Below, piece by piece: positions 47,856 to 59,695 of a stretch of DNA of 64,000 nt. Position 1 is the stretch's first letter. Each line of letters starts with the position of its first letter. This stretch comes from Aliivibrio sp. S4MY1 (GTDB lineage Bacteria > Pseudomonadota > Gammaproteobacteria > Enterobacterales > Vibrionaceae), in assembly GCF_028765545.1 (NCBI RefSeq), contig NZ_JARACP010000001.1, positions 124,001 through 188,000 on the forward strand, written 5' to 3'. A program made the position numbers and the translations under genes. Under the pieces are notes generated by a model. The model did no database searches. It was not told where the DNA came from and saw only the letters and a program-made list of their open reading frames with translations.

Positions 47856-48683
47856 TTATTTATTGTTCATGTGGCGAGGTATGGTTTCTTCAGCACGAAG
47901 TGTTAATACTTCGCAACCAGTTTCTGTAACCAAAATAGTATGTTCCCACTGAGCGGTATTCTTACCGTCGCCTGTATAAACCGTCCAACCATCATTATCG
48001 TCTTGTAGGCAACCAAATTTACCTAGGTTGATCATTGGTTCGATAGTGAAGGTCATTCCTTCTTTTAAAATGGTTCGGTCATTATTTTTATAATGAACAA
48101 TTTGTGGTTCTTCATGGAATTCAGAGCCAATGCCATGACCGCAATAATCACGAACAATTGAACATTTAGGTGTTGTACCTTTAATGTATTTTTGGATAGC
48201 GGTACCAATCTCACCAAGTTTTACACCAGGTTTCACTTTACGCATACCGACATATAAGCTTTCTTGAGCAATTAAACATAGACGTTTATCGGTAGCGCTA
48301 ACGTCACCAATTAAAAACATCTTAGAAGTATCGCCATGATAACCATCTTTAATTACAGTTATGTCGATATTAAGAATATCACCGTCTTTTAAAACCGCAG
48401 GTTTTACGAAGCCATTGTATTGCTCATCTTGTGTTGCTGGAATGCCGTGACACACAATATGGTTGATTGATGTACAAATAGATTTAGGGAAACCATGGTA
48501 GTTCAGTGGTGCAGGGATAGCCCCTTGAACTTCAGTAATATGTTTATGGCAAATTTGGTCAAGTTCCTCAGTGGTAACCCCAGCTTTTACATAAGGTTCA
48601 ATCATCTCGAGTACTTCTGCGGCCAGTTGACCGGCTATGCGCATTTTTTCAATTTCAGCGGCGTTTTTAATTTTTACTGACAT
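47856..48683 (-). CDS. map: methionine aminopeptidase type I
   Basis: A 275-residue metalloprotease that removes the start methionine from new proteins. The metal ligands are found in LNIDITVIKDGYHGDTSKMF, YCGHGIGSEFHEEPQI, FTIEPMINLG and WEHTILVTETG. It is divergent from rpsB, as in most gamma-proteobacteria. Slightly longer than E. coli (264) at the C-terminus. Confidence 0.97.
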   Translation of the reverse strand: MSVKIKNAAEIEKMRIAGQLAAEVLEMIEPYVKAGVTTEELDQICHKHITEVQGAIPAPLNYHGFPKSICTSINHIVCHGIPATQDEQYNGFVKPAVLKDGDILNIDITVIKDGYHGDTSKMFLIGDVSATDKRLCLIAQESLYVGMRKVKPGVKLGEIGTAIQKYIKGTTPKCSIVRDYCGHGIGSEFHEEPQIVHYKNNDRTILKEGMTFTIEPMINLGKFGCLQDDNDGWTVYTGDGKNTAQWEHTILVTETGCEVLTLRAEETIPRHMNNK

Positions 48684-49039
48684 GGGCTTTTCTCTATCTA
48701 AAAATAAATCGTACTAAACGATAATTGTTCTTAGTTTACCTAGCCAATCTTTATCTTTCAATTATAAGGTGAACTGAGAGCGTGGATCAGTCAAATGTTC
48801 GTTTAATCGTAGTGAATTATGTGAAAAGGGTAGATTTTAGCAGCGTTTTTATGGTATAAAGCGCGCCGGATTGGTGAACAATTTGTTCTCAATACCGACT
48901 ATACTTTAATTTTAAATCACACACATACCGTCACGCTGTCCGGGGTGCTCAACTTTTTTGATTTTTTATCAAATGGTTAGGGTCGGATTACAAGCGGGGT
49001 ATGTGGAGGCTTAACCCCATTTAATAGAGGAATTCTCAA
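48684..49039 (+). promoter_or_regulatory. rpsB promoter and S2-type leader
   Basis: A 356-bp gap between map and rpsB. A -10-like TATAAA (48855-48860) is followed at once by GCGCGCC, a GC-rich discriminator typical of stringently controlled ribosomal promoters. The leader from about 48940 (GTCCGGGGTGCTCAAC, and later GCGGGGTATG...TTAACCCC pairing blocks, 48994-49019) has the look of the rpsB leader element by which protein S2 represses rpsB-tsf. The exact fold was not computed. Confidence 0.6.
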
Positions 49040-49768
49040 ATGGCAACTGTATCAATGCGCGATATGCTTAAAGCTGGTGTTCACTTCGGTCACCAAACTC
49101 GTTACTGGAACCCAAAAATGAAGCCATTCATCTTTGGTGCTCGTAACAAAGTTCATATCATCAACTTAGAAAAAACTGTACCAATGTTCAACGAAGCTTT
49201 AGCAGAACTTGCTAAAATCGGTAACAAAAAAGGTAAAGTTCTTTTCGTTGGTACTAAGCGCGCTGCATCTGAAGCTGTTAAAGAAGCTGCAATCAACAGT
49301 GACCAGTACTACGTGAACAACCGTTGGTTAGGCGGCATGCTTACTAACTTTAAAACTGTTCGCCAGTCTATCAAACGTTTAAAAGAATTCGAAGTTCAAG
49401 CTCAAGACGGTACTTTTGAGAAGATTACTAAGAAAGAAGCGCTAATGCGTACACGTAGCATGGAAAAACTAGAGAAATCTCTAGGCGGTATCAAAAACAT
49501 GAACGGTCTTCCAGACGCGTTATTTGTTATCGATGCTGATCACGAGCACATTGCAGTTAAAGAAGCAAACAACCTAGGTATCCCAGTATTTGCTGTTGTT
49601 GATACTAACTCAAACCCAGATGGCGTTGACTACATTATCCCAGGTAACGATGACGCAATCCGCGCTATCCAACTTTACCTAAACGCTGCTGCTGATTCTG
49701 TAAAGTCTGGTCGTAACCAAGACGTTGCAGCTGTAGCTGAAAAAGACGGTTTCGTAGAAGCTGAGTAA
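49040..49768 (+). CDS. rpsB: 30S ribosomal protein S2
   Basis: A 242-residue ribosomal protein. [33 protein letters not shown] is the family N-terminus; [16 protein letters not shown] and DANHEH-type residues (here [21 protein letters not shown]) follow. Strong codon bias of a highly expressed gene. With tsf it forms the classical rpsB-tsf operon. Confidence 0.99.
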   Translation: MATVSMRDMLKAGVHFGHQTRYWNPKMKPFIFGARNKVHIINLEKTVPMFNEALAELAKIGNKKGKVLFVGTKRAASEAVKEAAINSDQYYVNNRWLGGMLTNFKTVRQSIKRLKEFEVQAQDGTFEKITKKEALMRTRSMEKLEKSLGGIKNMNGLPDALFVIDADHEHIAVKEANNLGIPVFAVVDTNSNPDGVDYIIPGNDDAIRAIQLYLNAAADSVKSGRNQDVAAVAEKDGFVEAE

Positions 49769-49841
49769 TATTTCGATTCGTCGAAAATATTATTTGCTCC
49801 TAGTGAGTCTTTTGGTTTCGTAGTAAACTAAAAATAGTTAG

Positions 49842-49868
49842 CAGGGGCCCAATTTGGCCCCTGATTTT
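49842..49868 (+). terminator. attenuator-like terminator between rpsB and tsf
   Basis: CAGGGGCC (49842-49849) pairs with GGCCCCTG (49856-49863), followed by ATTTTTAA. A partial terminator here would set the S2 to EF-Ts ratio. Confidence 0.75.
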
Positions 49869-49902
49869 TAACTTTATACCTATTTATATTGAGGAATTGA
49901 GA

Positions 49903-50748
49903 ATGGCAACTGTAACTGCTGCTCTAGTTAAAGAACTTCGTGAACGTACTGCTGCTGGTATGATGGAATGTAAGAAAGCACTTGTTGAAGCTGAAGGCGA
50001 CATCGAGCTAGCGATCGAAAACATGCGTAAATCTGGCGCAGCAAAAGCGGCTAAAAAAGCAGGCAACATCGCTGCTGAAGGCACAATCATCATTAAAGAA
50101 GAAGCTGGCGTTGCTGTTCTTCTTGAAGTTAACTGTCAAACAGACTTCGTTGCTAAAGACTCAGGCTTCCTAGCATTTGCTAATGAAGTTGCTGAAGCTG
50201 CTCTAGCTGAACGTCTAGAGATCGAAGCTCTTCAAGCTAAATTTGAAGATGCTCGTATCGCTCTAGTAACTAAAATCGGCGAAAACATCAGCATCCGTCG
50301 CGTTCAACTAGTTGAAGGCGTTGCTTTGGCTGCTTACCGTCACGGTGAGAAAATTGGTGTTGTTGTTGCTGGTGAAGGCGAAGCTGAAACGCTTAAGCAC
50401 ATCGCTATGCACGTTGCTGCTTCTAAGCCTGATTACGTTAACCCATCTGACGTACCTGCTGAAGTAGTAGCAAAAGAGCAAGCTGTTCAAGTTGAAATCG
50501 CTATGAACGAAGGCAAGCCTCAAGAAATCGCAGAGAAAATGGTTATCGGCCGTATGAAGAAATTCACGGGCGAAGTTTCTCTAACAGGTCAAGCTTTCAT
50601 CATGGAACCTAAGAAAACTGTTGCTGAAATTCTTAAAGAAAAAGGCGCATCAGTATCTAACTTCGTACGTCTAGAAGTTGGTGAAGGTATCGAGAAAGCG
50701 GCTGAAATGAGCTTTGCTGACGAAGTAGCTGCAGTACAAAAAGGTTAA
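49903..50748 (+). CDS. tsf: elongation factor Ts
   Basis: A 281-residue nucleotide exchange factor for EF-Tu, from ATG 49903 after TTGAGGAATTGAG; a TTG two codons upstream is in frame but overlaps the ribosome binding site. Signature [16 protein letters not shown] at the N-terminus and the core CQTDFVAKD are intact. Second gene of the rpsB operon. Confidence 0.98.
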   Translation: MATVTAALVKELRERTAAGMMECKKALVEAEGDIELAIENMRKSGAAKAAKKAGNIAAEGTIIIKEEAGVAVLLEVNCQTDFVAKDSGFLAFANEVAEAALAERLEIEALQAKFEDARIALVTKIGENISIRRVQLVEGVALAAYRHGEKIGVVVAGEGEAETLKHIAMHVAASKPDYVNPSDVPAEVVAKEQAVQVEIAMNEGKPQEIAEKMVIGRMKKFTGEVSLTGQAFIMEPKKTVAEILKEKGASVSNFVRLEVGEGIEKAAEMSFADEVAAVQKG

Positions 50749-50766
50749 TCCTTTCGTATTGTTGAT

Positions 50767-50798
50767 AAAAAAGACCGTGGCCATGCTGCGGTCTTTTT
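50767..50798 (+). terminator. terminator of rpsB-tsf
   Basis: AAAAGACCG and CGGTCTTTT arms around an 11-base loop, with a further T. Confidence 0.85.
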
Positions 50799-50913
50799 GT
50801 GAATACTCAATAAATAGCAAGTTATGATGATAATTGTGCCCTTTTGTGTATTTAAGTTCTAATATCAAAAGGCTACAGTTATTTCGACAACTCTTAGTGA
50901 AAAGGTAAGAACC

Positions 50914-51645
50914 ATGACGACGAACCCGAAACCAGTATATCAGCGTATTCTATTAAAACTTAGTGGTGAAGCACTTCAAGGCGAAGAGGGTTTTGGTATC
51001 GACCCTGCAACACTTGAGCGTATGGCTCAAGAAGTAAAAGAACTGATTGAACTTGGCGTACAAGTTGGTGTTGTAATCGGCGGTGGTAACCTTTTCCGTG
51101 GTGCTGGCCTTGCAGAAGCAGGTATGAACCGTGTTGTAGGTGATCACATGGGTATGCTAGCAACGGTAATGAATGGCCTTGCAATGCGTGATGCGCTTCA
51201 CCGTGCTTACGTGAATGCCCGTGTTATGTCTGCAATCCCTTTAAAAGGTGTATGTGACGATTACAACTGGGCGGATGCAATCGCTCAACTTCGTCAAGGT
51301 CGTGTAGTGATCTTCTCTGCAGGTACTGGTAACCCATTTTTTACGACAGATTCAGCTGCGTGTTTACGTGGTATTGAAATTGAAGCTGACGTAGTATTAA
51401 AAGCAACGAAAGTAGACGGTGTATTCACTGCTGATCCAGTATCTAACCCAGACGCTGAATTGTATGATAAACTGGATTACAGCACAGTTCTTGAAAAAGA
51501 ATTAAAAGTTATGGACTTAGCTGCATTTACTCTAGCTCGCGATCACGAAATGCCAATTCGTGTGTTCAATATGAACAAACCTGGTGCATTACGTCGCGTT
51601 GTTATGGGTGAAACTGAAGGTACTCTAATCAGTAACGCTAAATAA
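50914..51645 (+). CDS. pyrH: UMP kinase
   Basis: A 243-residue enzyme of the amino acid kinase fold, making UDP from UMP. Motifs [25 protein letters not shown], and [20 protein letters not shown] are typical. It lies 165 bp after tsf behind that operon's terminator, and 35 bp before frr. Confidence 0.98.
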   Translation: MTTNPKPVYQRILLKLSGEALQGEEGFGIDPATLERMAQEVKELIELGVQVGVVIGGGNLFRGAGLAEAGMNRVVGDHMGMLATVMNGLAMRDALHRAYVNARVMSAIPLKGVCDDYNWADAIAQLRQGRVVIFSAGTGNPFFTTDSAACLRGIEIEADVVLKATKVDGVFTADPVSNPDAELYDKLDYSTVLEKELKVMDLAAFTLARDHEMPIRVFNMNKPGALRRVVMGETEGTLISNAK

Positions 51646-51680
51646 TAGTCTGAAATAAAAATAACAATTAAGGTGAAGTT

Positions 51681-52238
51681 GTGATTAACGAAATCAAAAA
51701 AGACGCTCAAGAGCGCATGGAAAAAAGTGTAGAAGCACTGAAAAACAATCTATTAAAGATTCGCACAGGCCGTGCTCACCCAAGTCTTCTTGCTGGTCTT
51801 TCAGTAGAATACTACGGTGCTAAAACACCTATTAATCAAGTTGCTAACATCATTGCTGAGGATTCTCGTACTCTTGCAATTACTGTTTTCGATAAAGAAC
51901 TTGCTGGCCTTGTTGAAAAAGCAATCATGATGTCAGATCTTGGCCTAAACCCAATGTCTGCTGGTACAGTAATTCGTGTACCACTTCCACCGTTAACTGA
52001 AGAGCGTCGTAAAGACCTAGTTAAAATCGTTCGTGGTGAAGCTGAAAATGGTCGTGTTGCTGTTCGTAACATTCGTCGTGACGCTAACGGTGACGTTAAA
52101 GCGCTTCTAAAAGAGAAAGAAATCTCAGAAGATGACGATCGTAAAGCACAAGATGAGATCCAAAAATTAACTGATGCTGCCGTTAAGAGTATTGATGAAG
52201 TACTGGCTGTTAAAGAAAAAGAGTTAATGGAAGTATAA
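51681..52238 (+). CDS. frr: ribosome recycling factor
   Basis: A 185-residue tRNA-shaped protein that splits post-termination ribosomes with EF-G. It uses a GTG start ([13 protein letters not shown]) with AAGGTGAAG in front. [11 protein letters not shown]-type segment ([15 protein letters not shown]) and [16 protein letters not shown] are family hallmarks. Normal length. Confidence 0.98.
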   Translation: MINEIKKDAQERMEKSVEALKNNLLKIRTGRAHPSLLAGLSVEYYGAKTPINQVANIIAEDSRTLAITVFDKELAGLVEKAIMMSDLGLNPMSAGTVIRVPLPPLTEERRKDLVKIVRGEAENGRVAVRNIRRDANGDVKALLKEKEISEDDDRKAQDEIQKLTDAAVKSIDEVLAVKEKELMEV

Positions 52239-52315
52239 TTTACTTTCATTACTCATTGTTCAGACTGATGTTTTTATTTAAATAATGATATGATATCCGT
52301 GATGAACACGATAAG

Positions 52316-52350
52316 AAGCGCTATGTGTAGACATTAGCGCTTTTATTTTT
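52316..52350 (+). terminator. terminator between frr and uppS
   Basis: AAGCGCTA (52316-52323) pairs with TAGCGCTT (52335-52342), followed by TTATTTTT. Confidence 0.8.
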
Positions 52351-52361
52351 AAGGGAGTTAT

Positions 52362-53135
52362 ATGGCCAGTCAAATGAATAACGAGCCTCTATCATTAGAA
52401 GTATTACCCAAGCATATTGCGGTAATTATGGATGGTAATGGACGCTGGGCGAAAGCTCAGGGAAAGCCTCGTGTATTTGGTCATAAAGCGGGTGTTGATG
52501 CGGTAAGAAAAACCATATCAGCAGCCAGTAAATTAGGAATCCATGCCATAACGCTTTTTGCTTTTAGTAGTGAAAATTGGCGTCGTCCTAAAGAAGAAGT
52601 TAGTGTTCTTATGGAGTTGTTTATCACGGTTCTTTCACGTGAAGTAAAACGTCTTCATAAAAATAATATTCAATTACGTGTTATAGGTGATACTTCTCAA
52701 TTTAGTTCTCGTCTTCAGAAGAAGATCCTAGAGGCTGAAGCTGTAACTGCTGAAAATACAGGTTTAGTGCTAAATGTTGCTGCGAATTATGGCGGCAAAT
52801 GGGATATCACCCAAGCAGTAAAACGTCTTGCTTACCAAGTAGAGCAAGGCAACTTACAGGCAGACAATATTGATGAAGCTGCGATTGCATCTAAATTAAT
52901 GATGTCAGATTTGCCTGATGTGGATTTGATGGTAAGAACCAGTGGTGAGTGCCGTATAAGTAATTTTATGTTGTGGCAAATGGCATACGCTGAGTTCTAT
53001 TTCACTGACCAATATTGGCCTGACTTCAATGAGCAAAGCTTAGCTGATGCTGTAGCTTGGTTTGTGAGTCGAGAAAGACGATTTGGGTGTACCGGTGAAC
53101 AAATCCAAGCTCTAATGAACGAAAAGGATCAATAA
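52362..53135 (+). CDS. uppS: undecaprenyl pyrophosphate synthase
   Basis: A 257-residue cis-prenyltransferase making the C55 lipid carrier for peptidoglycan and O-antigen. [17 protein letters not shown] holds the catalytic Asp; [11 protein letters not shown] and the C-terminal [27 protein letters not shown] follow. AAGGGAG ribosome binding site. First gene of the envelope-biogenesis run; cdsA starts 3 bp after its stop. Confidence 0.97.
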   Translation: MASQMNNEPLSLEVLPKHIAVIMDGNGRWAKAQGKPRVFGHKAGVDAVRKTISAASKLGIHAITLFAFSSENWRRPKEEVSVLMELFITVLSREVKRLHKNNIQLRVIGDTSQFSSRLQKKILEAEAVTAENTGLVLNVAANYGGKWDITQAVKRLAYQVEQGNLQADNIDEAAIASKLMMSDLPDVDLMVRTSGECRISNFMLWQMAYAEFYFTDQYWPDFNEQSLADAVAWFVSRERRFGCTGEQIQALMNEKDQ

Positions 53136-53138
53136 AGT

Positions 53139-53978
53139 TTGAAACAGCGTATTATTACCGCTCTTATCTTAGCCCCTTTGGTTATTGCTGGCATTTTTAT
53201 GTTACCAATGCAGGGCTTTCTTATTGCTATTGCTGCAATTACCTTAGTAGGATTTTGGGAGTGGACTCAGTTTACTGAATCAAAATCTCGTTATATAGCT
53301 TTAATTCCTTCTGTTACGGTCTTAGCGGTATCTCTTTTCTTATTGCCTACCTCTACACTAGAACTTGCAATGCCAAGTGATGGCCACCAAGCAGTGCTGC
53401 TTATTGGTTCAATTTGGTGGTTAATTGCATCAGGGTTAGTACTTACTTTTCCCAAAAGTAAAGCATTGTGGCAAAACAACCTTCCTTTAAAATACATTTT
53501 TGGTTGGCTAACCATGATCCCGTTTTTATGGAGTATTTTATTACTTCGCGCGGATCACTATATGTTAGATAGCTATTATGGCGCTAAACTTGTCTTACTC
53601 GTTTGTTTATTAGTATGGGCAGCAGATAGTGGTGCTTATTTTGCTGGTAAGTCATTTGGTAAACGTAAAATGTCACCATCAGTGAGTCCAAACAAAACCA
53701 TTGAAGGGTTAATTGGTGGTATTATTACGGCTATTATTATTGGCTGGACTGCAGCATCTGCATTTGATATTCGTTTTGAAAGCACCGCGGCGATGCTAGG
53801 TATTTTTATAGCAACCATCATTATTTCGGTCTTAGGCGATCTTGTTGAAAGTATGTTTAAGCGCGCATCTGGGATCAAGGACAGCGGAACCATTATCCCT
53901 GGTCATGGCGGCATTTTAGATCGTATAGATAGCCTAACAGCTGCATTCCCAGTATTTGCTTTCTTGTATTTTCTATAG
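53139..53978 (+). CDS. cdsA: phosphatidate cytidylyltransferase
   Basis: A 279-residue integral membrane enzyme producing CDP-diacylglycerol for phospholipid synthesis. It starts with TTG (LKQRIITALILAPLVIAG), the only start in frame close to the uppS stop, with an AAAGGA site. Signature SPSVSPNKTIEGLIGG and C-terminal SMFKRASGIKDSGTIIPGHGGILDRIDSL are present. Confidence 0.97.
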   Translation: MKQRIITALILAPLVIAGIFMLPMQGFLIAIAAITLVGFWEWTQFTESKSRYIALIPSVTVLAVSLFLLPTSTLELAMPSDGHQAVLLIGSIWWLIASGLVLTFPKSKALWQNNLPLKYIFGWLTMIPFLWSILLLRADHYMLDSYYGAKLVLLVCLLVWAADSGAYFAGKSFGKRKMSPSVSPNKTIEGLIGGIITAIIIGWTAASAFDIRFESTAAMLGIFIATIIISVLGDLVESMFKRASGIKDSGTIIPGHGGILDRIDSLTAAFPVFAFLYFL

Positions 53979-54030
53979 GTCAATAGCTCTTCTTTAATGA
54001 AGAGTGAAATTAAGGTCACGGTAATTTATG

Positions 54031-54058
54031 CGGTAGATATTATAATCTACCGTTTTTC
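54031..54058 (+). terminator. terminator between cdsA and ispC
   Basis: CGGTAGAT (54031-54038) pairs with ATCTACCG (54045-54052), followed by TTTTTC. Confidence 0.8.
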
Positions 54059-54081
54059 TATTTTTTCAATGGCAAATTATT

Positions 54082-55284
54082 ATGCGAAAGTTAACCATTT
54101 TAGGAGCAACAGGCTCCATTGGCAGTAGTACACTTTCAGTCGCAAAACATAACGCCGAACAATTTGAAGTTGTGGCTTTAGGTGCAGGCTCTAATGTTGA
54201 GAAGATGCTGGAACTTTGTTGTGAATGGCAACCAAAATACGTTGCAATGGCATGTCAATCTGCAGCTGATGAATTAAAAGAACAATTAAAAGTACATCAG
54301 ATCGCAGCAGAAGTATTCTCCGGTGAAGAGGGTTTGTGCCATATTGCCCAGCTTGATGAGATTGATACCGTAATGGCAGCGATTGTCGGTGCGGCAGGTT
54401 TACTTCCAACTATGTCAGCAGTTAAAGCGGGTAAGCGTATTTTACTTGCAAATAAAGAAGCTTTAGTGATGTCGGGCCAATTATTTATTGATGCGGTTGA
54501 ACAATATGGTGCCGAGTTACTGCCTGTAGATAGTGAACATAACGCTATTTTTCAATGCCTTCCGGAATCTATTCAAACCAATTTAGGCCGCTGTGATCTT
54601 GATGCTCATGGTGTGAGGTCTATTTTGTTGACAGGCTCAGGCGGTCCCTTCCGTTATACCGATGTCGCTGAGCTTGATGCGGTTACGCCTGAAATGGCAA
54701 TTGCGCATCCAAACTGGTCAATGGGGCCTAAAATTTCGGTTGATTCAGCAACCATGATGAATAAAGGTCTCGAGTATATTGAAGCTCGTTGGTTGTTTAA
54801 CGCGAATAAAGAACAATTAAAAGTCGTTATTCATCCGCAATCAGTCATTCATTCAATGGTGCAATATAAAGATGGTTCCGTTCTCGCGCAAATGGGACTA
54901 CCAGATATGAGAACACCCATTGCATGTACCATGTCTTACCCTAAAAGAGTAAATGCAGGTGTTGAGCCATTAGATTTTACCAAAGTTGGTGAGTTTAGTT
55001 TTATTGCTCCTGATTTTTCTCGTTATCCATGTTTAAAGTTGGCGATTGATGCTTGTTACTTAGGTCAGCATGCGACTACTGGATTAAACGCAGCAAACGA
55101 ACAGTCGGTTGCTGCTTTTTTGAACGGTGAAATTAAATTTACCGATATCGCTCGAATTAATGAGTTGGTTTTGAACAAAGTATGCGCAAACTTCCAAAAC
55201 CTTGAGCTAGATAGCTTGGAAAGCCTGATTGACCTAGATAGAATGGCGCGTCATTATGCCGATGAGGCAATTAAAAAGGTTTAA
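54082..55284 (+). CDS. ispC: 1-deoxy-D-xylulose 5-phosphate reductoisomerase
   Basis: A 400-residue NADPH enzyme, second step of the MEP isoprenoid pathway. NADP-binding [12 protein letters not shown], the NKEALVMSG segment, metal site [15 protein letters not shown] and [22 protein letters not shown] are conserved. It is followed 2 bp later by rseP. Also known as dxr. Confidence 0.98.
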   Translation: MRKLTILGATGSIGSSTLSVAKHNAEQFEVVALGAGSNVEKMLELCCEWQPKYVAMACQSAADELKEQLKVHQIAAEVFSGEEGLCHIAQLDEIDTVMAAIVGAAGLLPTMSAVKAGKRILLANKEALVMSGQLFIDAVEQYGAELLPVDSEHNAIFQCLPESIQTNLGRCDLDAHGVRSILLTGSGGPFRYTDVAELDAVTPEMAIAHPNWSMGPKISVDSATMMNKGLEYIEARWLFNANKEQLKVVIHPQSVIHSMVQYKDGSVLAQMGLPDMRTPIACTMSYPKRVNAGVEPLDFTKVGEFSFIAPDFSRYPCLKLAIDACYLGQHATTGLNAANEQSVAAFLNGEIKFTDIARINELVLNKVCANFQNLELDSLESLIDLDRMARHYADEAIKKV

Positions 55285-55286
55285 CT

Positions 55287-56645
55287 ATGTCAGAACTTCT
55301 ATGGAATTTAGCATCATTTATTATTGCACTAGGTATTCTTGTTGCCGTGCATGAATACGGCCATTTTTGGGTTGCGCGCCGTTGTGGTGTCATTGTTGAG
55401 AAGTTTTCCATTGGTTTCGGTAAAGCGCTTTGGAGCAAAAAAGGCAAAGACGGCACTGAATACAGTATCTCAATGATCCCGCTTGGTGGTTATGTGAAAA
55501 TGCTGGATGAACGTGTTGATGAAGTTCCAGAAGAGTTAAAAAACCACGCATTTAATAATCGTCCATTATGGCAGCGCAGTGCCATTGTTGCCGCTGGGCC
55601 AGTAGCAAATTTCTTATTTGCAATTGTGGCATGTTGGTTAGCATTCATGATTGGTGTGACCGCGCTTAAACCCGTCGTTGGTCATGTCGATAATGGATCT
55701 ATATTTTCTCAAGCAGGAATTGCACCTGGTGTGGAACTAAAAGCCATTTCAGGAATCCAAACCTCCGATTGGGAAGCTGTGAATATGGCCATTGTTTCTC
55801 ATATTGGTGATGAATCAATGACGGTGACTTACAGCGATAAAGAGAATATCGGTGTTGATGTGACAAAGCGTCTTGATTTAACTAACTGGGCGTTTGACCC
55901 AGAAAAAGACTCTCCAATGTTGTCACTTGGTTTTCTTCCATACCGCCCAGCGTTAACTCTTGATGTTGCAAATGTTAGTAGTAACAGTGCTGCTGAAAAA
56001 TCGGGTTTATTAGTTGGTGACCGCTTACTTTCAGCCAATGGTCAAACGTTAACTGAATGGCAAGGTATGGTCGATGTGATACAAGCAAATCCAAATAAAG
56101 CCGTTACTATCGCCGTTATGCGTGATGGTAAAGAGATGGCTTTAACTCTGACCCCAGACAGCAAAGAAATGGCTACGGGAGAGGTAATAGGCTTTGCTGG
56201 TGTTTCTCCGATATTTGAAGAGTGGCCAGAAGGCTACCGCTATGAGAAACAGTATGGCCCAATCGTTGCTTTTGGGAAAGCGATTGAAAAAACAGGCAAT
56301 ATTATTGATTTAACGTTAACGATGACAAAGAAATTGTTCACCGGTGACGTCGCTTTAAATAACTTAAGTGGCCCTATTTCTATTGCTAAAGGAGCAGGGA
56401 CAACAGCCGAATATGGGTTAGTATCATTTTTAGGATTTTTAGCCCTAATTAGTGTTAATTTAGGTATCATTAACTTATTACCTCTTCCGGTTCTGGATGG
56501 CGGACATTTACTCTTTTTTGCTATTGAAGGCATTACGCGTAAACCAGTACCAGAGCGAGTTCAAGAGATTGGTTATAAAGTAGGTACAGTAATGATTATG
56601 TCATTAATGGCTGTCGCTTTATTTAACGACTTTATGCGCCTTTAA
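55287..56645 (+). CDS. rseP: RIP metalloprotease RseP
   Basis: A 452-residue intramembrane site-2 protease that cleaves anti-sigma-E factor RseA. The zinc motif HEYGHFW lies in the first helix (about residues 22-28) and LLPLPVLDGGHLLFF supplies the third ligand near the C-terminus; two PDZ domains lie between. It starts 2 bp after ispC and precedes bamA by 28 bp. Confidence 0.97.
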   Translation: MSELLWNLASFIIALGILVAVHEYGHFWVARRCGVIVEKFSIGFGKALWSKKGKDGTEYSISMIPLGGYVKMLDERVDEVPEELKNHAFNNRPLWQRSAIVAAGPVANFLFAIVACWLAFMIGVTALKPVVGHVDNGSIFSQAGIAPGVELKAISGIQTSDWEAVNMAIVSHIGDESMTVTYSDKENIGVDVTKRLDLTNWAFDPEKDSPMLSLGFLPYRPALTLDVANVSSNSAAEKSGLLVGDRLLSANGQTLTEWQGMVDVIQANPNKAVTIAVMRDGKEMALTLTPDSKEMATGEVIGFAGVSPIFEEWPEGYRYEKQYGPIVAFGKAIEKTGNIIDLTLTMTKKLFTGDVALNNLSGPISIAKGAGTTAEYGLVSFLGFLALISVNLGIINLLPLPVLDGGHLLFFAIEGITRKPVPERVQEIGYKVGTVMIMSLMAVALFNDFMRL

Positions 56646-56673
56646 GTAGTAGCAGGGAATTATAAAACGTATT

Positions 56674-59097
56674 ATGGCGATGAAAAAATTGTTGATTGCT
56701 TCACTGCTGTTTAGCAGTGTAGCAGCGCAGAGCGCAGAAACATTTGTAGTGGATGATATACGCTTCGAGGGATTACAGCGTGTCGCATTAGGTGCAGCAT
56801 TACTTAAAACTCCAGTTCGAATTGGCGACTCAATGAGTCAGCAAGACGTATCTCAAGTCATTCAAGCTTTATTTGCTTCAGGTAATTTTGAAGATGTAAA
56901 AGTATACCGTGATGGTAATGCATTACTAATCAAGGTTACTGAGCGTCCGACGATCGCGAATATCTCCTTTTCTGGCAACAAAGCCATTAAAGAAGAGCAG
57001 ATGCAGCAGAACTTAGAAGCGTCATCGATTCGTGTTGGTGAAGCACTTGATAGAACAACCTTAAGTAATATTGAAAAAGGGTTAGAAGATTTCTATTACA
57101 GTGTTGGTAAGTATAACGCGACGGTTCACGCGGTTGTTACTCCACTTCCACGTAATCGTGCTGACTTAAAGTTTGTTTTTACTGAAGGTGTTTCGGCAAA
57201 AATCCAGCAAATTAACTTTATTGGTAATGAAGTATTTACCGATGATGAGTTATTGGGACGGTTTAATCTAAACGTAGATGTGGCTTGGTGGAACTTCTTA
57301 GCTGATGAAAAATATCAGAAACAAGTTCTTGCTGGTGATATTGAAGCGTTACGTTCATATTATCTCGATCGTGGTTATTTAAAGTTTCAAGTTGATTCAA
57401 CTCAAGTATCTATCTCTCCGGATAAAAAAGGCGTTTATATCACACTGACGATAAAAGAGGGTGAACCTTATACTGTTAGTGGCGTTAAATTCCAAGGCGA
57501 GTTAATCGGTAAAGAAAAAGAGTTTCAAGAACTGGTTCCTTTTGAAGATGGCGACGTTTATAACGGTTCTGCAGTTACTCGTTTAGAAGAAAATATTAAA
57601 CGTATTTTAGGTGAAGCAGGTTACGCTTATCCTCAAGTTCGTACCATGCCTGAATTTGACGATGAGAACCAAACGGTATCTTTAGTAATTAATGTCGAAG
57701 CGGGCAACCGTATGTATGTTCGCGATATTAAATTTGTCGGTAACACCTCGACTAAAGATGAAGTATTGCGTCGTGAAATGCGTCAAATGGAAAGTGCTTG
57801 GTTAAACTCAAAGTCGATTGAGACAGGTAAAAATCGTTTGAATCGTCTAGGTTTCTTTGAAACGGTTGATGTACAGACTATTCGTGTTCCTGGCTCTGAT
57901 GATCAAGTAGATCTGGTTTATTCTGTAAAAGAAGCCAACTCAGGTAGCGTAAACTTTGGTGTCGGCTACGGTACTGAGTCAGGAGTCAGCTTCCAAGTCG
58001 GTCTTCAACAAGATAACTTTATTGGTTCTGGTAACCGTGTTGGTATCAATGCGATGATGAACGATTACCAAAAGAACATCAGTTTAGATTATCGTGACCC
58101 TTACTGGAACCTTGATGGTGTCAGTTTAGGTGGTAAGATCTTCTATAACGAATTTGAAGCGTCTGATGCAGGTATTGTTGACTATACCAACCAAAGTTAC
58201 GGTGGTAATTTAACATGGGGTTTCCCATTTGATGAGCTGAACTATTTTGAGATTGGTGTTGGCTATACTCATAATAAAATCGGTAACCTGGATGAGAATG
58301 AACAAGTAAGTAAGTTTAAAGAGTCGGTTGGTGATGCTTATGATGATAAAAACAACGAATTAAACTTAAATGATTTTGATGTCACCTTATCGTGGACGCG
58401 TAATAACCTGAACAAAGGCTACTTCCCAACGGCAGGTAACTATCAACGTGCATCATATAAAATATCAACACCAAATTCTGATGCTAAATACTTTAAAGCG
58501 CAGTATGAAGTGCGCCAATACTTCCCATTAACCAAAAAGCATGAGTTTGCTTTATTAATGCGTGGTAAGGCGGGTTATGGTAACGGTTATGGACAAACGG
58601 ATGGCAATGATAATCTGTATCCATTCTACGAGAACTTTTATGCCGGTGGTTTTACAACCTTACGTGGTTTTGGTTCAAACTCAGTAGGTCCTAGAGCGGT
58701 ATACGCTCAAGGTTCAGGTTCTGCTGGAGGTAATAATCCTGAATATATCGTAACGGATGATTCGACGGGTGGTAATGCGACAGCGTTAGCGAGTGTTGAA
58801 TTGATTGTACCAACCCCATTTGCTGGTGAAGAAACTCAAAGTCAAATTCGAACTAGTGTGTTCTTTGATATGGCAAGTGTGTGGGATACAGAAGCGCAAT
58901 ATGACGGTAAAATCGCAAGCGGTAGTCAATATTATTACGATTATTCAGATCCAAGCAACTTCCGTTCTTCATACGGTGCTGCGTTGCAATGGATGTCTCC
59001 AATGGGACCTTTGGTATTCTCAGTAGCAAAACCGGTGAAAATTTATGAAGGTGATGATGAAGAATTCTTCAGTTTCACCATCGGTCGAACTTTCTAA
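56674..59097 (+). CDS. bamA: outer membrane assembly factor BamA
   Basis: An 807-residue Omp85 protein, the central subunit of the BAM complex. It starts [15 protein letters not shown] as in E. coli, with signal cleavage near QSAE. Five POTRA domains (about 22-420) are followed by the 16-strand barrel, including the conserved loop-6 motif in [15 protein letters not shown] and the terminal strand [11 protein letters not shown] helper, bamE, is at 3525. Confidence 0.98.
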   Translation: MAMKKLLIASLLFSSVAAQSAETFVVDDIRFEGLQRVALGAALLKTPVRIGDSMSQQDVSQVIQALFASGNFEDVKVYRDGNALLIKVTERPTIANISFSGNKAIKEEQMQQNLEASSIRVGEALDRTTLSNIEKGLEDFYYSVGKYNATVHAVVTPLPRNRADLKFVFTEGVSAKIQQINFIGNEVFTDDELLGRFNLNVDVAWWNFLADEKYQKQVLAGDIEALRSYYLDRGYLKFQVDSTQVSISPDKKGVYITLTIKEGEPYTVSGVKFQGELIGKEKEFQELVPFEDGDVYNGSAVTRLEENIKRILGEAGYAYPQVRTMPEFDDENQTVSLVINVEAGNRMYVRDIKFVGNTSTKDEVLRREMRQMESAWLNSKSIETGKNRLNRLGFFETVDVQTIRVPGSDDQVDLVYSVKEANSGSVNFGVGYGTESGVSFQVGLQQDNFIGSGNRVGINAMMNDYQKNISLDYRDPYWNLDGVSLGGKIFYNEFEASDAGIVDYTNQSYGGNLTWGFPFDELNYFEIGVGYTHNKIGNLDENEQVSKFKESVGDAYDDKNNELNLNDFDVTLSWTRNNLNKGYFPTAGNYQRASYKISTPNSDAKYFKAQYEVRQYFPLTKKHEFALLMRGKAGYGNGYGQTDGNDNLYPFYENFYAGGFTTLRGFGSNSVGPRAVYAQGSGSAGGNNPEYIVTDDSTGGNATALASVELIVPTPFAGEETQSQIRTSVFFDMASVWDTEAQYDGKIASGSQYYYDYSDPSNFRSSYGAALQWMSPMGPLVFSVAKPVKIYEGDDEEFFSFTIGRTF

Positions 59098-59177
59098 GCA
59101 TTGATAGCTCTAATAGAAAAGTGTTAATGTAAACGGTATTAGTTTATATATGATAATAATTAAGTAAGGATATGATT

Positions 59178-59687
59178 TTGAAAAAATTAGTGAAAGCAGC
59201 CGCTTTAGGCGCAGTACTGGTAAGTGGTTCTTTTTTTGCTAATGCAGCAGAAGCAGCAACTAAAATTGGTTATGTGAACATGGCTCAAATCGTTCAACAA
59301 ATGCCACAGCGTGAAGCAATTTCTGAAAAACTTCGTGCTGAGTTTAAAGATCGTATCGATGAGTTGCGTAGCCTTGAATCTAAAATCAAAGATAAAGTTG
59401 AAACGATCAAGCGTGATGGTGAATTACTTGGTGCATCAGGTCAAACTAAACTAGAGCGTGAAATCGCGTCACTTCAATCTGATTACAAACTAAAAGCACA
59501 AGCTTTAGATGAAGATAACCGTCGTCGTCAGGGCGAAGAGCGTCAAAAACTGATTATGCAAGTTCAACAAACCGTTGAAAAAGTAGCAAATAAAGAAGGT
59601 TACGATATGGTTGTTGATGCAGCGACACTGCTTTGGGCAAAACCAGAAGACAACCTATCAGAAAAAGTTATTAAAGCAATTAAATAA
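59178..59687 (+). CDS. skp: periplasmic chaperone Skp
   Basis: A 169-residue OmpH/Skp chaperone that carries unfolded outer-membrane proteins. I choose the TTG at 59178 ([14 protein letters not shown]): the AAGGA at 59166-59170 is 7 bases from it but only 1 base from the in-frame ATG at 59172. Signal cleavage near ANA-AEA. The mature protein is a long charged coiled coil with [20 protein letters not shown] and [30 protein letters not shown]. It lies between bamA and lpxD. Confidence 0.93.
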   Translation: MKKLVKAAALGAVLVSGSFFANAAEAATKIGYVNMAQIVQQMPQREAISEKLRAEFKDRIDELRSLESKIKDKVETIKRDGELLGASGQTKLEREIASLQSDYKLKAQALDEDNRRRQGEERQKLIMQVQQTVEKVANKEGYDMVVDAATLLWAKPEDNLSEKVIKAIK

Positions 59688-59695
59688 GGTTCACC

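Noticed and set aside
51836-52249. 137-aa minus-strand ORF across frr
   Set aside because: It is the antisense of the conserved frr coding sequence; serine/arginine-rich shadow composition.
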